A DNA stretch of 32,288 nucleotides from positions 3,227-35,514 of the forward strand of contig PLFB01000245.1 of the NCBI GenBank assembly GCA_003137135.1, in the 5' to 3' direction. The position numbers were made by a program, and so were the translations under genes. The notes below the pieces were generated by a model that made no database searches, was not told the DNA's origin, and saw only the letters and a list, made by a program, of their open reading frames with translations. The DNA comes from Acetobacteraceae bacterium. Lineage in GTDB: Bacteria > Pseudomonadota > Alphaproteobacteria > Acetobacterales > Acetobacteraceae. Shown piece by piece: positions 1 through 8,652 of the stretch; the stretch's first letter is position 1; every line of letters begins with the position of its first letter.

Positions 1-450
1 ATCGGCCTGCTCAGCACGCCGGGCGCCGGGCGCGACGCCGACCGCATCGACGATTTTCGCGGCCTGTTCCGCAGCCACCCGTTTCTGGCCGGCAGCCTGG
101 CCCTGATGCTGCTCTCGCTCGCCGGCATCCCCCCGACGATGGGATTCATCGCCAAATTCTACCTCATCGCCGCCGGCATCGGCGCCGGCCTGTTCTGGCC
201 GGTGACCGCACTGGTGATCGGCAGCGTGATCGGCCTGTACTATTACCTGCGCGTACTGGTCGCGATGGCGATGCCGGTCCCCGCCCAGCTCCCAACCCCG
301 GTCCCGGCCGATCCCACCGCCCTCCCGGCGATGCCAGCACTGGCCGGCAACGCGGTGATCGCCCTTCTCCTGGCGCTGCTGCTGGCGCTCGGCGCCTACC
401 CTGCCCCCGCGATCGCCCTGATCCGCATGACCATCGGCACGCCGTTCTAG
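1..450 (+). CDS. nuoN: NADH-quinone oxidoreductase subunit N, C-terminal part
   Basis: This is the last 149 codons of the membrane subunit NuoN of respiratory complex I, one of the antiporter-like subunits that couple NADH:quinone electron transfer to proton pumping in the inner membrane. The frame is open from the first base, so the 5' end lies outside the window. Visible features are the segment [19 protein letters not shown] followed by [19 protein letters not shown], which is the typical loop and helix of NuoN/ND2, and then three hydrophobic helices. The gene ends in TAG at 448-450, only six bases before the stop of the convergent DUF2783 gene, with no room for a separate terminator. NuoN is normally the last nuo gene, which fits the change of strand here. 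The family call is firm. Confidence 0.93.
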   Translation: MGLLSTPGAGRDADRIDDFRGLFRSHPFLAGSLALMLLSLAGIPPTMGFIAKFYLIAAGIGAGLFWPVTALVIGSVIGLYYYLRVLVAMAMPVPAQLPTPVPADPTALPAMPALAGNAVIALLLALLLALGAYPAPAIALIRMTIGTPF

Positions 451-456
451 CCAGTT

Positions 457-666
457 TCAGCCAACCTTCCCATCGCGGGCCGTCGCGATCGCCGCCAAAG
501 CCATCTCCGGGTCGGACAGCGCATTCAACAGCAGCAGGATGAGCCGGGCATTCAGCGCCGCGCTCTCCGCCTCGCTCAACCCCTCATGCGCCACCAGCAG
601 CGCCTCATAGACATCGTCCGCCCGGCCCGCCAGACCGTCATGCTCCGGGTCAAGCCGTGCGGTCAC
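457..666 (-). CDS. DUF2783 small protein, possible hydroxylase coupling subunit (MhaB-like)
   Basis: A 69-residue acidic, helical protein (core DDVYEALLVAHEGLSEAES, then LNARLILLLLNALSD) of the DUF2783 type. The start is GTG at 666, which overlaps the TGA stop of the upstream flavin hydroxylase gene (GTGA, 4 nt), so translation is probably coupled. Small proteins of this size sit directly after the flavoprotein gene in 3-hydroxyphenylacetate 6-hydroxylase (MhaAB) systems, where the small partner is described as a coupling protein for a reaction yielding homogentisate. The placement at the end of a homogentisate cluster supports the same role, but that is inference from context. The DUF family call is stronger than the functional one. 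Confidence 0.75.
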   Translation of the reverse strand: MTARLDPEHDGLAGRADDVYEALLVAHEGLSEAESAALNARLILLLLNALSDPEMALAAIATARDGKVG

Positions 667-2276
667 GCCGCCACCCCTTCCGCCGCGGCCGCAAAACCGC
701 GCGCGCGGCGCAACGCCGCCACCGCCTCCGCCGCCGCCGGCGCCAAAAACCGCGCCGCCACGTGCTGGTCCGGCCGGACCAGATACAGCACATCCCAACC
801 CAGCCGTGCCCGCGCAAACCCCTCCCGGTCCGCAAAGCCCCCCTCGCCGATCCGTACCACCGGCAATCCCGCGCCAGCCGGTGCCGCCACCTGCCCCAGC
901 GCCAGCCATTTGAATGTTTGGCCAAGCAGCTCCAGCAAAAATACATTTTTGCCATCCGGCGCCAGCAGCGGCGCGTCCGGACAAACCTGCCCCGGCGCCA
1001 CACCGCCGCCCACCTCCGCCGGCGTCTGCAACGAAAGCCCCGCCAGCGAGCACGGCGCCGATAGCCGGCCCGAATTCACCATCCGCCGCGCAAAAACATG
1101 CCGCGCCGCCAGGTCCAGCACGGCGCGCCGAAAAACCCGCTCGGTCCCGCCCTTCGGCGTCATGAAATTCGTCGAGCGCGCGGAATGCCGAATATTCTCA
1201 TCCGCGCCAAAAATCCGCTCCTCGTCATAACTCGCCAGCAACCCAGCGCCCGCCTCCCCCTTCACCACCGCCGCCAGCTTCCAGCCCAGATTATCAACGT
1301 CCTGAATCCCGCCATTGCCCCCGCGCGCCCCGAACGGCGAAACGATATGCGCCGAATCCCCGGCAAAAATCACCCGCCCGTGCACGAATTTATCCAGACG
1401 CCGGCACTGAAACGTGTAAACCGACATCCAATCCAACTCAAAAGGCCGCGCACCCACAATCGCCCGGATGCGTGGAATCACCCGCTCGGGCTTTTTCTCC
1501 TCCTCCGGGTCCGCGTCCCAACCCAATTGCAGGTCAATCCGATAAATATCATCCGGCTGCTTATGCAGCAGAGCCGACTCGCCGCTATGAAACGGCGGCT
1601 CAAACCAGAACCAGCGCTCCGACGGAAAATCCGCCTTCATCTCCACATCGGCGATCAAGAACCGTTCCTCGAAAACGCGCCCGGTGAAATCCAGCCCCAG
1701 CAGTGTGCGCGTGCGCGACCGCGCGCCATCGCAGGCAACCAGCCAGCCGGCCTCGATCCGGTACGCGCCCTCCGGCGTCTCGACCGAGACGATCACGCCA
1801 TCATCAAGCCGTTCCAGCTCGACGAGCCTGTTGTTCCAGCGCAGATCAATCAAATCCGGAAAATCCGCGCACCGCTCCACCAGAAACTCTTCAACGTAAT
1901 ACTGCTGCAAATTGATGAACGCCGGCATCTTGTGCCCGGCCTCCGGCAGCAGGTCGAACGAATAGACCTCGCGCTCGCCATGAAACAGGCGCCCCACCCG
2001 CCACGTCACCCCCTTCGCGACCATCCGCTCGCCGATGCCCAGTCGGTCAAAAATCTCCAGCGTGCGCTTCGCCCAGCAAATCGCGCGCGAGCCGACGGAG
2101 ACTCGGTCACTGTCATCCAGCACCACCACCGGCACGCCGTGCAAAGCCAGATCAATCGCCGCCGCCAGCCCCACCGGCCCAGCGCCGATGATAACCACCG
2201 GATACCGCCGCGCCGCCGCGCCGCTCAGCTCCGGCGGCGTGCGATAAGCAAAACGTTTATGAATGTAGCGGCCCAT
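663..2276 (-). CDS. FAD-dependent aromatic hydroxylase, MhaA/MhpA-like
   Basis: A 537-residue flavoprotein monooxygenase of the PHBH/MhpA fold. It shows the Rossmann motif VVIIGAGPVGLAAAIDL (about residues 27-43), the DG motif (LVACDGARSRTRTLLG) and the GD motif (VIFAGDSAHIVSPFGARG), which bind FAD and NAD(P)H. The family adds oxygen to a phenolic ring. Beside hmgA and fahA the likely reaction is 3-hydroxyphenylacetate to homogentisate, as for MhaA; that is inferred. I chose ATG 2276 because GAGGT lies 7 nt upstream; the open frame runs further, but the extra N-terminus would be a translation of a dispersed repeat. A 288-nt gap filled with two repeats separates it from the upstream MBL gene. 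The stop overlaps the DUF2783 GTG start. Confidence 0.87.
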   Translation of the reverse strand: MGRYIHKRFAYRTPPELSGAAARRYPVVIIGAGPVGLAAAIDLALHGVPVVVLDDSDRVSVGSRAICWAKRTLEIFDRLGIGERMVAKGVTWRVGRLFHGEREVYSFDLLPEAGHKMPAFINLQQYYVEEFLVERCADFPDLIDLRWNNRLVELERLDDGVIVSVETPEGAYRIEAGWLVACDGARSRTRTLLGLDFTGRVFEERFLIADVEMKADFPSERWFWFEPPFHSGESALLHKQPDDIYRIDLQLGWDADPEEEKKPERVIPRIRAIVGARPFELDWMSVYTFQCRRLDKFVHGRVIFAGDSAHIVSPFGARGGNGGIQDVDNLGWKLAAVVKGEAGAGLLASYDEERIFGADENIRHSARSTNFMTPKGGTERVFRRAVLDLAARHVFARRMVNSGRLSAPCSLAGLSLQTPAEVGGGVAPGQVCPDAPLLAPDGKNVFLLELLGQTFKWLALGQVAAPAGAGLPVVRIGEGGFADREGFARARLGWDVLYLVRPDQHVAARFLAPAAAEAVAALRRARGFAAAAEGVAA

Positions 2277-2338
2277 TGTTAAGACCTCGGACATTTGTTG
2301 GAAAACAATGCCAATCCGCGTTACCCCCGACCCATCCC

Positions 2339-2373
2339 CGTCATTGCCAGCGAAGCGAAGCAATCCATCTTTT
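2339..2373. repeat. Dispersed repeat family A, copy 1
   Basis: The unit contains GCGAAGCGAAGCAATCC-type sequence (here with an AGCGAAGCGAAG core) followed by ATCTTTT. Near-identical units occur at 24015-24050 and 26105-26138, all in the same orientation. It lies between genes and creates a spurious N-terminal extension of the hydroxylase reading frame. Function unknown; units like this are common intergenic repeats in many bacterial genomes. Confidence 0.85.
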
Positions 2374-2420
2374 CGACGCCCAAAACGATGACAAGTAATC
2401 AGAAAAACACGGCTTGGCAT

Positions 2421-2567
2421 AAGCAAGAAAGAACTTCTTTTTTAAAAAAAAGAAGCAAAAAACTTTTACTAACTTCATACCGTGCTGTTGCAACCACCCA
2501 TGGCCCAGATTACCAAAAGTTTTTTGCGCGCTTTTTTTCAAAAAAGCGTTTCTTGCTTCCTTCCTTA
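2421..2567. repeat. T-tract palindromic repeat family B, copy 1 (full element)
   Basis: Two halves in inverted orientation. The left half (2421-2469) holds CTTCTTTTTT facing AAAAAAAAGAAG, then CAAAAAACTTTTAC. The right half (2513-2567) holds AAAAGTTTTTTGCGCGC, a T-tract and A-tract, and TTCTTGCTTCCTTCC. The centre (2470-2512) is unlike that of the other copies and not clearly palindromic. Each half folds into its own T/A hairpin. The right end touches the MBL stop codon (2565), so it may serve as terminator for that gene. Confidence 0.85.
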
Positions 2568-3518
2568 TCCTTGCAGCGCCGCCCACATCTCCCGATCGCG
2601 CGCCGCCGTCCACACCCGCGGCGTATCGATGCCCAGCGCCTCGTCGTAGGCGCGGGCGACGTTGAACGGCAGGCAGTGTTCATAGATCGCGTAGCCGGAG
2701 AATTTGGCGTCACCGGCGGCGCGCGCCGCCGCCATCGCCTCTTTGAGGCTGCCGCCGCGCGCCGCGACGCCGTGCACCGGCCGGTAGGTGGTTTCCAAAA
2801 AATCCTTGGTCAGCGCCAGCGCTTCGGCAACCTTTTCGGGCCCCACCAGCGCGTCGCCGCGGCCAGGCGCCAGCGCCGCCGGCGCAAAAGCGGCGATCGC
2901 GTCCAGCGTCGCCGGCCAGTCGCCAAAATGCCCGTCGCCGCAGTAGCAGGCGGATTTGTATTCCACGATGTCGCCCGAAAACATCGTGCCCGCATCCGGC
3001 ACCCAGGCGACGATGTCGCCGGCGGTATGCGCGCGGCCAAGCTGCATCAGCTCGACCCGCCGTTTGCCGAGATACAGCGTCAGCTTGCCGGCAAAAGTCA
3101 GCGTCGGCCAGGTCAGGCCGGGCACGCTTTCGGCCGCCTGGAACAGCCGCGGAAACCGGCCGAGTTCGCTGTCCCAGTCCTCCTGCCCGCGTTCCTGGAT
3201 CATCGCCCGGCATTTTGTGGAGGCGATGATTTCCGACGCGCCGTAGGCCGAAGCGCCCAGCACGCGCACCGCGTGATAGTGCGAGAGCACGACGTATTTG
3301 ATCGGCTTGTCCGTCACCATTCGTATGTTGTCGATGACAAGCCGCGCCATCACCGGCGTCGCCTGCGCGTCGACGATCATCACGCTATCGTCACCAATGA
3401 TCACGCCGGTATTGGGATCGCCCTCCGCGGTATAGGCGAACAAATTTGGGCCAATTTCGGTAAACGATATTGTCTTCTCCGCGAGATCGCCGGTGGAGGC
3501 GAAGGAATTTGTTGCCAT
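2565..3518 (-). CDS. MBL-fold metallo-hydrolase with altered metal motif, hmg cluster
   Basis: A 317-residue metallo-beta-lactamase-fold protein. ATG 3518 is chosen because GAGGA lies about 8 nt upstream; an upstream in-frame ATG at 3581 has no comparable ribosome site. The usual zinc motif HxHxDH appears as SHYHAVRVLGAS, so the first two His are kept but the Asp and third His are replaced by Val and Arg. The later His (GRAHTAGDIVAW) and bridging Asp (FSGDIVEY) are present. This suggests that one metal site is intact and the other altered. It follows fahA by 72 nt on the same strand and is probably in the hmgA operon. The substrate is unknown; a thioesterase- or lactonase-like step in aromatic catabolism is possible, but nothing in the sequence fixes it. 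Confidence 0.82.
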   Translation of the reverse strand: MATNSFASTGDLAEKTISFTEIGPNLFAYTAEGDPNTGVIIGDDSVMIVDAQATPVMARLVIDNIRMVTDKPIKYVVLSHYHAVRVLGASAYGASEIIASTKCRAMIQERGQEDWDSELGRFPRLFQAAESVPGLTWPTLTFAGKLTLYLGKRRVELMQLGRAHTAGDIVAWVPDAGTMFSGDIVEYKSACYCGDGHFGDWPATLDAIAAFAPAALAPGRGDALVGPEKVAEALALTKDFLETTYRPVHGVAARGGSLKEAMAAARAAGDAKFSGYAIYEHCLPFNVARAYDEALGIDTPRVWTAARDREMWAALQG

Positions 3519-3590
3519 GGCTATATCCTCATTCGTAATCGGTTTGGTTTTGCGTCGCCGCCCGCGCGCGAGCTTGCGCACAAAGCGTGT

Positions 3591-4874
3591 TCACCCCCGG
3601 CCCGCTTCCCAGCCATCCACCGGCAAAGCCGGCAGAATTTTGCCAGTACATTCGCCAAAGCCGATGCGGTAATCCGGCCCCTGCGCCCAGCCGGTCAGCG
3701 TCAGCGTGTCGCCATCCTCGATGAACGTCCGGGTTTCGCCGGTCTCCAGCGTCAACGGCTCCGCCCCGCCCCACGACAATTCCAGCAGCGAGCCGCGGCT
3801 GTCCTTCGTCGGCCCGGAGATCGTGCCGGACCCCAGCAAATCCCCCGTCTCCATTTTGCACCCGCCGATCGCGTGGTGCGCGAGCTGCTGCGGCGCCGAG
3901 AAATACAATTCCCGCGCATTCGTCCGCGAGATCACGCTCGGCCGCGCCGCCCCCTCCGGCTGCATCAAAATTTCGAGCTGGATGTCGAACAGCATCGGCC
4001 CCGGTTCGGCCAGGTAAGCCAGTAGCGGCCGCTCGCGCGCTGGTGCTGCGACCCGGAACGGCGCCAGCGCCGCTTTGGTCACCACCCAAGGACTGATCGA
4101 CGTCCCAAAAACTTTTGCCTGAAACGGCCCCAGCGGCTGGTATTCCCAGGCCTGGATGTCGCGCGCCGACCAGTCATTCAGCAGCACGTAGCCAAAAATC
4201 TTTTCCTCCGCCTCGGCCACCGTGATCGGCGCCCCCATCGCCGTCGGCAGCCCGACCACAGCACCCATTTCCAGCTCAATATCCAGCCGTCGGCTCGGCG
4301 AAAAAACCGGCAAATCCTGGCCCGAAGGTTTGATCTGCCCGAGCGGCCGCCGGATCTCCGTCCCGCTCACCACCACCGTCGAGGCGCGGCCGTTATAGGC
4401 AATCGGAATGCTCAGCCAATTCGGCGGCAGCGCATTCTCCGCGCCGCGGAACATGATACCCACGTTCGACGCATGGTGCTTGCCGGAATAAAAATCCGTG
4501 TAGCCGGCGACCCTGAACGGCAGATGCATTTTGACATCCGCCATCGGCGCCAGCACGCGCGCCCGCAGCGCCGCGTCGCCCCGCAGCGCGTCATCGCCGC
4601 CCTCCGTTAACAGCGCCGTCAGCCGCGCCCGCATGGCGTCCCATGCAGCCGCCCCCAACGCCATAAAATCATTCAGCGCCGGCGCGCCAAACACCCGCGC
4701 CGGCCCGGCGCTGATCAGCCCAGCCTGCTCCAGCACCGCCAGATCAGCCACGCAGTCACCGATCGCCACACCACAGCGCGGCGCTTCGCCGTCCCGGCTG
4801 AACACGCCGTAAGGCAGATTCAGCAACGGAAAATGGTTTTCGGGATGATTCGCACTCGCAATCCAGCTTTTCAT
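3591..4874 (-). CDS. fahA: Fumarylacetoacetase
   Basis: A 427-residue enzyme that hydrolyses fumarylacetoacetate to fumarate and acetoacetate, the last step of tyrosine/homogentisate breakdown in the cytoplasm. The catalytic region reads [19 protein letters not shown], matching the family Asp metal ligand and catalytic His. The acidic metal ligands appear in [12 protein letters not shown] and [19 protein letters not shown]. Length is close to the usual 415-435. The ATG at 4874 overlaps the hmgA stop codon (ATGA), so the two genes are translationally coupled. I see no maleylacetoacetate isomerase gene in the window, so the isomerisation between HmgA and FahA must be encoded elsewhere or be glutathione-dependent without it. 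Confidence 0.96.
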   Translation of the reverse strand: MKSWIASANHPENHFPLLNLPYGVFSRDGEAPRCGVAIGDCVADLAVLEQAGLISAGPARVFGAPALNDFMALGAAAWDAMRARLTALLTEGGDDALRGDAALRARVLAPMADVKMHLPFRVAGYTDFYSGKHHASNVGIMFRGAENALPPNWLSIPIAYNGRASTVVVSGTEIRRPLGQIKPSGQDLPVFSPSRRLDIELEMGAVVGLPTAMGAPITVAEAEEKIFGYVLLNDWSARDIQAWEYQPLGPFQAKVFGTSISPWVVTKAALAPFRVAAPARERPLLAYLAEPGPMLFDIQLEILMQPEGAARPSVISRTNARELYFSAPQQLAHHAIGGCKMETGDLLGSGTISGPTKDSRGSLLELSWGGAEPLTLETGETRTFIEDGDTLTLTGWAQGPDYRIGFGECTGKILPALPVDGWEAGRG

Positions 4875-6175
4875 TTCACACCCGGCCTACCGTCGAATTT
4901 CTTCTCGATGCCGGCCCAGCACGCCGCATAGTTCTCCTGCAATTGCGGCAACCCGGCCGCATAGGCGGTCAACTGCTGCGGAAACCTCGTCTCGAACATA
5001 AATGCCAGCGTGTTCGTCAGTTTCACCGGCTTCAAATCCGCCGTGCTGGCTTTCTCGAACGCCGCCGCATCCGGCCCGTGCGGCAGCATGCAGTTATGCA
5101 GGCTCATGCCGCCCGGCGAAAACCCCGCCTCCTTGGCGTCGTACTGACCATAGATCAGCCCCATGAATTCCGACATGATATTCATGTGATACCACGGCGG
5201 CCGAAACGAATTTTCCGCCACCAGCCAGCGCTCCGGAAAAATCACGAAGTCGATATTCGCCGTCCCCGCCTCGCCGGAAGGCGCGGTCAGCACGGTAAAA
5301 ATCGACGGGTCCGGATGGTCAAACGCAATCGCCCCGACCGGCGAAAACATCCGCAAATCATATTTGTAAGGCGCGTAATTGCCGTGCCACGCCACCACGT
5401 CGAGCGGCGAATGCCCAATCACTGTCTCGTAAAACCCGCCGCACCATTTCACTGTCAGCCGGTGCGCCACCTCGCGATCCTCATACGCCGCCACCGGCGT
5501 TTTGAAATCCCGCGGATTCGCCAGGCAGTTCGCGCCGATCGGCCCGCGCTCCGGCAGCGTGAACTTTGGCCCGTAATTTTCACATACATACCCGCGCGAC
5601 GGGCCATCAATCGGGCTGACCTTGAATTTTGTCCCACGCGGGATGACAGCAATTTCAGCGGCGCCGATCTCAAGCCGCCCAAGCTCGGTAAAAATCTCCA
5701 GCCGTCCGGTCTCCGGCACGATCAGCAATTCGCCGTCGGCATTATAGAAAACCTCGTCGCGCATCGGCGCCGTCACCTGATAGACATGCGCGGCCATTCC
5801 GGTCTGCGTCAACACATCCCCCGCCGTCGTCATCGTCCGCATGCCGGTGACAAAAGTCAGCTTTTCGCTCGCAAGCGGCACCGGGTCCCAGCGCATTTGC
5901 GCCAACGGCATGTTGGGCACGATATGCGGCGCGCTCTTCCAAAGCGGCACCTCGGCGGCGCTGAACTTGCCGCTATGCCTCACCGAAGGCCGGATGCGGT
6001 ACAGCCAGGACCGCTCATTGGCGCCGCGCGGCGCCGTAAACGGCGAGCCGGAAAGCTGTTCGGCGTACAGCCCATAATTGCAGCGCTGCGGCGAATTCTG
6101 CCCCTGCGGCAGCGCGCCCTCGAGCGCCTCCGTCTCAAAATCATTGCCGAAACCCGGCATGTAGCGCAGCGTCAC
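4871..6175 (-). CDS. hmgA: Homogentisate 1,2-dioxygenase
   Basis: A 434-residue Fe(II) dioxygenase that opens the ring of homogentisate to maleylacetoacetate. The iron ligands are visible: [10 protein letters not shown] gives His330 and Glu336, and [12 protein letters not shown] gives His366 from this start. The spacing of 6 and 30 residues equals that of the human enzyme (His335, Glu341, His371). I chose GTG 6175 because AGAGAGG lies just upstream and the protein then begins [13 protein letters not shown], the usual N-terminus; the ATG at 6226 would add 17 unlikely residues. It is the first gene of the minus-strand cluster and reads away from the MarR gene across a 21-bp palindrome, so it is probably repressed by that regulator. 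Confidence 0.97.
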   Translation of the reverse strand: MTLRYMPGFGNDFETEALEGALPQGQNSPQRCNYGLYAEQLSGSPFTAPRGANERSWLYRIRPSVRHSGKFSAAEVPLWKSAPHIVPNMPLAQMRWDPVPLASEKLTFVTGMRTMTTAGDVLTQTGMAAHVYQVTAPMRDEVFYNADGELLIVPETGRLEIFTELGRLEIGAAEIAVIPRGTKFKVSPIDGPSRGYVCENYGPKFTLPERGPIGANCLANPRDFKTPVAAYEDREVAHRLTVKWCGGFYETVIGHSPLDVVAWHGNYAPYKYDLRMFSPVGAIAFDHPDPSIFTVLTAPSGEAGTANIDFVIFPERWLVAENSFRPPWYHMNIMSEFMGLIYGQYDAKEAGFSPGGMSLHNCMLPHGPDAAAFEKASTADLKPVKLTNTLAFMFETRFPQQLTAYAAGLPQLQENYAACWAGIEKKFDGRPGVK

Positions 6176-6241
6176 GACGCACCTCTCTCCCAAACCCGGC
6201 CCAGCGTTCTTCCCACCGGCGTCCATGGGCTTGCTTCAAAC

Positions 6242-6262
6242 CATTTCATATCATATGAAATG
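6242..6262. promoter_or_regulatory. Perfect 21-bp palindrome, likely MarR/HmgR-type operator
   Basis: Arms CATTTCATAT (6242-6251) and ATATGAAATG (6253-6262) are exact reverse complements around a single C. The site lies between the divergent hmgA and marR genes, 67 nt before the hmgA GTG and 34 nt before the marR ATG. Its size and symmetry fit a winged-helix MarR dimer, which would repress both directions until a pathway ligand releases it. The symmetry is seen directly; the regulator assignment is inferred. Confidence 0.8.
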
Positions 6263-6295
6263 AATTGTCAAGTGAAAACGCCGCCAGGATTCAAA

Positions 6296-6730
6296 ATGCT
6301 CGAACTGGATCGCTTCTTGCCCTATCTCGTCAACAAGCTCGCCGCCCGCCTGAGCGACGAACTCGCCGCCGTGTACCAAAAACGCTTCGGCATCACGATC
6401 GCCGAATGGCGTCTGGTCGCGCATCTGGCGGAACACAAGAATGTCTCCATCCGCGAGATTTTCGTCCGTGTCGCGATGGACAAATCCAAGGTCAGCCGCG
6501 CCGCTTCCCGCCTCGAACTTTCGGGTTTCGTCAAAAAGACCATCAACCCCGCCGACCGCCGCCTGATCGAGCTGCAACTGACCGCCAAAGGCCGCAAACT
6601 CTTTGAAAAGATCGAGCCGCTCGCCCTGGCCTATGAGCGCGAAGCCCTGTCCCCCCTGTCCGCGCAGGACGCTGAAACGTTCCGTGGACTGATCTACAAG
6701 CTCTTGGCCTCCCCCCCAACCGCCAGGTAG
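6296..6730 (+). CDS. MarR-family regulator of the homogentisate cluster
   Basis: A 144-residue MarR-type dimeric winged-helix repressor. The N-terminal dimer helices start LELDRFLPYLVNKLAARLSD. The DNA-binding part is AEWRLVAHLAEHKNVSIREI followed by VAMDKSKVSRAASRLELSGF, and the wing is KTINPADRRLIELQLTAKG. I chose ATG 6296 because AGGA lies about 5 nt upstream; an earlier ATG at 6260 is inside the operator palindrome and has no ribosome site. It is divergent from hmgA and is probably its repressor, analogous to HmgR-type control, though many HmgR proteins belong to other families. The likely ligand is a pathway intermediate; that part is inference. Confidence 0.9.
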   Translation: MLELDRFLPYLVNKLAARLSDELAAVYQKRFGITIAEWRLVAHLAEHKNVSIREIFVRVAMDKSKVSRAASRLELSGFVKKTINPADRRLIELQLTAKGRKLFEKIEPLALAYEREALSPLSAQDAETFRGLIYKLLASPPTAR

Positions 6731-6782
6731 GTTACATCGCACCCGTCTCCCGCGCCTCCCATTTCATGCTAAATCCTCCCGC

Positions 6783-7421
6783 ATGACCGTCCAGACCCGA
6801 AAACACCTCACCGCCGCCTGCCCCACGATGGCCGCCCACATCAAGCGTGTCGGCCCTCTGCCCTGGCCCAAACCCGAAACCACCGACCTCTACGAATCCC
6901 TCATCCGCGCCGTCGCCCACCAGCAACTCCACGCCCGCGCCGCCGAAACCATTTTGGGCCGCCTCAAAACCCTCAGTCACGGCGAACTCCCCAGCGCCTC
7001 AGAACTCTTGCGCCTGCCCGACGAATCCATCCGCGCCTGCGGCTTTTCCGGCGCCAAAATGGCCGCCTTGCGCGACATCGCCGCCAAAGCCGCCGACGGC
7101 ACCATCCCCACCCCCACCCGCGCCAAAAAACTCTCCGACGCCGAACTCATCGAGCGCCTGATAAAAATCCGCGGCGTCGGCCAATGGACGGTGGAAATGC
7201 TCCTCATCTTCACCCTCAAACGCCCGGATGTTTTTCCGGTGGACGATTTCGGCGTGCGCGAAGGCTACAAAATCCTGTACGGCCTGGAAGCCCAGCCCAA
7301 GCCAAAACTCTTCGCCGAAATGGGCAAAATCTACGCCCCCTACCGTTCGATGGCCGCGCTCTACCTGTGGCGCGCCGCCGACATGGCCAAGCCCGCCCCC
7401 CGCTCCGCCACCGCGAAATAA
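6783..7421 (+). CDS. alkA: DNA-3-methyladenine glycosylase II (AlkA-type)
   Basis: A 212-residue base-excision repair glycosylase of the HhH-GPD superfamily, which removes alkylated bases such as 3-methyladenine. The helix-hairpin-helix is LIKIRGVGQWTVEMLL (residues 126-141), and the catalytic Asp lies in FPVDDFGVREG (Asp155, aligned to the second Asp of the E. coli motif). It lacks the N-terminal domain of E. coli AlkA, as is usual for the short alphaproteobacterial form. The last 61 nt overlap the 3' end of the convergent MFS gene. Start at ATG 6783; no strong ribosome site is visible, but the N-terminus fits the family. Confidence 0.92.
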   Translation: MTVQTRKHLTAACPTMAAHIKRVGPLPWPKPETTDLYESLIRAVAHQQLHARAAETILGRLKTLSHGELPSASELLRLPDESIRACGFSGAKMAALRDIAAKAADGTIPTPTRAKKLSDAELIERLIKIRGVGQWTVEMLLIFTLKRPDVFPVDDFGVREGYKILYGLEAQPKPKLFAEMGKIYAPYRSMAALYLWRAADMAKPAPRSATAK

Positions 7422-8569
7422 CCCAACGCCAGCACCGGCGCCAACACCCCCACCGCGCAAATCCCCGCCCACCCTAACCGCGCCAAAACCGGGCTCACCA
7501 CCGCCGAGCCAACCGCGCCGCCAACAAAAAAAATCGCCATGAAAACGCCATTCAACCGTGACCGCATATCCGGCGCCAACCCGTAAATCGCCCGCTGCGA
7601 AAACACCAAATTGGCCTGCACCCCGGAATCCAGCAGCACGCCCGCCGCCGCCAGCGCCACCACCGAATGCCCAAAAAACCCGCCCCACGCCGCCAGCCCA
7701 AACGCCGCCGCCACCGCCGCCAGCGCCACCACCGTCCCGACCTGGCCAAAATCCCGATCCGCCAGCCGCCCCGCCACCGGCGCCATCAGCGCCCCCGCCG
7801 CCCCCACCAGCGCAAACACCGCAATCCCCGCCTGCGAGTACCCGAATTTTTGCGCCAGCAGCAGCGGCGCCGCCGTCCAGAACAGCGAAAAACATCCAAA
7901 CGCCGCCGACTGATACATCGCCCGCCGCCACAGCACCGGCATTTTAATCGGCAACATCACCAGCGACGCCAAAACCCGCCCATACCGCGCCGGCGCCGGC
8001 CGCCTTTCCGGCAGCACCACCCGCATCGTTCCCGCCAGCACCACCATCAGCCCCGCCGAAATCAAAAACACCGCTCTCCAGCCGAACGCATCGGCGATCA
8101 AACTGGCAAACGGCCGTGCCAAAAGAATGCCAAACAACAGCCCACTCATCACGTTACCAACCACCCGCCCGCGGACCGCATCGGGCGCCAAATTCGCTGC
8201 CAGCGGCACCACCATCTGCACCGCCACGGAGGTCAGCCCCACCACGCAGGACGCCGCCAAAAACACGCCCGTCGATCGCGCCGTCCCCAGCACCAGCAGC
8301 GGCAAAATGCTCGCCAGCACAGTCACCACCAGCAGCCGCCGGTTCTCCACCACATCCCCCAACGGCACCAAAAATAAAAGCCCCGCCGCGTATCCCAGTT
8401 GCGTCAGCGTCACGATCAAGCTCGCCACCCGCGCCGGCATGTCCAGCGACGGCGCGATCATCCCCACCAGCGGCTGCGCATAATAAATATTGGCGACAAT
8501 CACACCGCAGGACAGCGCCAGCATGAACACCAAGGCCGGGGGCGGCGCCGCCGCCTGACGATTTGACAT
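7361..8569 (-). CDS. MFS transporter, probable drug/metabolite exporter
   Basis: A 402-residue integral inner-membrane protein with about twelve hydrophobic helices. The first helix carries LSCGVIVANIYYAQPLVGMI, a signature of the NIYYAQP subgroup of major facilitator efflux proteins. The loop between helices 2 and 3 has the family A motif in the form PLGDVVENRRLL. It probably exports a small molecule using the proton gradient; the substrate cannot be told from sequence. It starts at ATG 8569 and diverges from uppP over an 83-nt gap that should hold both promoters. Its 3' end overlaps alkA by 61 nt. Confidence 0.88.
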   Translation of the reverse strand: MSNRQAAAPPPALVFMLALSCGVIVANIYYAQPLVGMIAPSLDMPARVASLIVTLTQLGYAAGLLFLVPLGDVVENRRLLVVTVLASILPLLVLGTARSTGVFLAASCVVGLTSVAVQMVVPLAANLAPDAVRGRVVGNVMSGLLFGILLARPFASLIADAFGWRAVFLISAGLMVVLAGTMRVVLPERRPAPARYGRVLASLVMLPIKMPVLWRRAMYQSAAFGCFSLFWTAAPLLLAQKFGYSQAGIAVFALVGAAGALMAPVAGRLADRDFGQVGTVVALAAVAAAFGLAAWGGFFGHSVVALAAAGVLLDSGVQANLVFSQRAIYGLAPDMRSRLNGVFMAIFFVGGAVGSAVVSPVLARLGWAGICAVGVLAPVLALGYFAVAERGAGLAMSAARHR

Positions 8570-8652
8570 GCCCCGTCACTTAACGCGGCAAATCTTTTGT
8601 GCAATGCACCGCACCGCGCAACCGATATGCGCCGAACTGCTTGGGAGCATTC

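Noticed and set aside
457-1053. Long minus-strand frame extending the DUF2783 gene upstream
   Set aside because: It is a Gly-rich shadow of the hydroxylase gene; the GTG at 666 is the sensible start.
7667-8377. Long Arg/His/Pro-rich plus-strand frame
   Set aside because: It is the antisense shadow of the MFS gene with compositionally biased translation.
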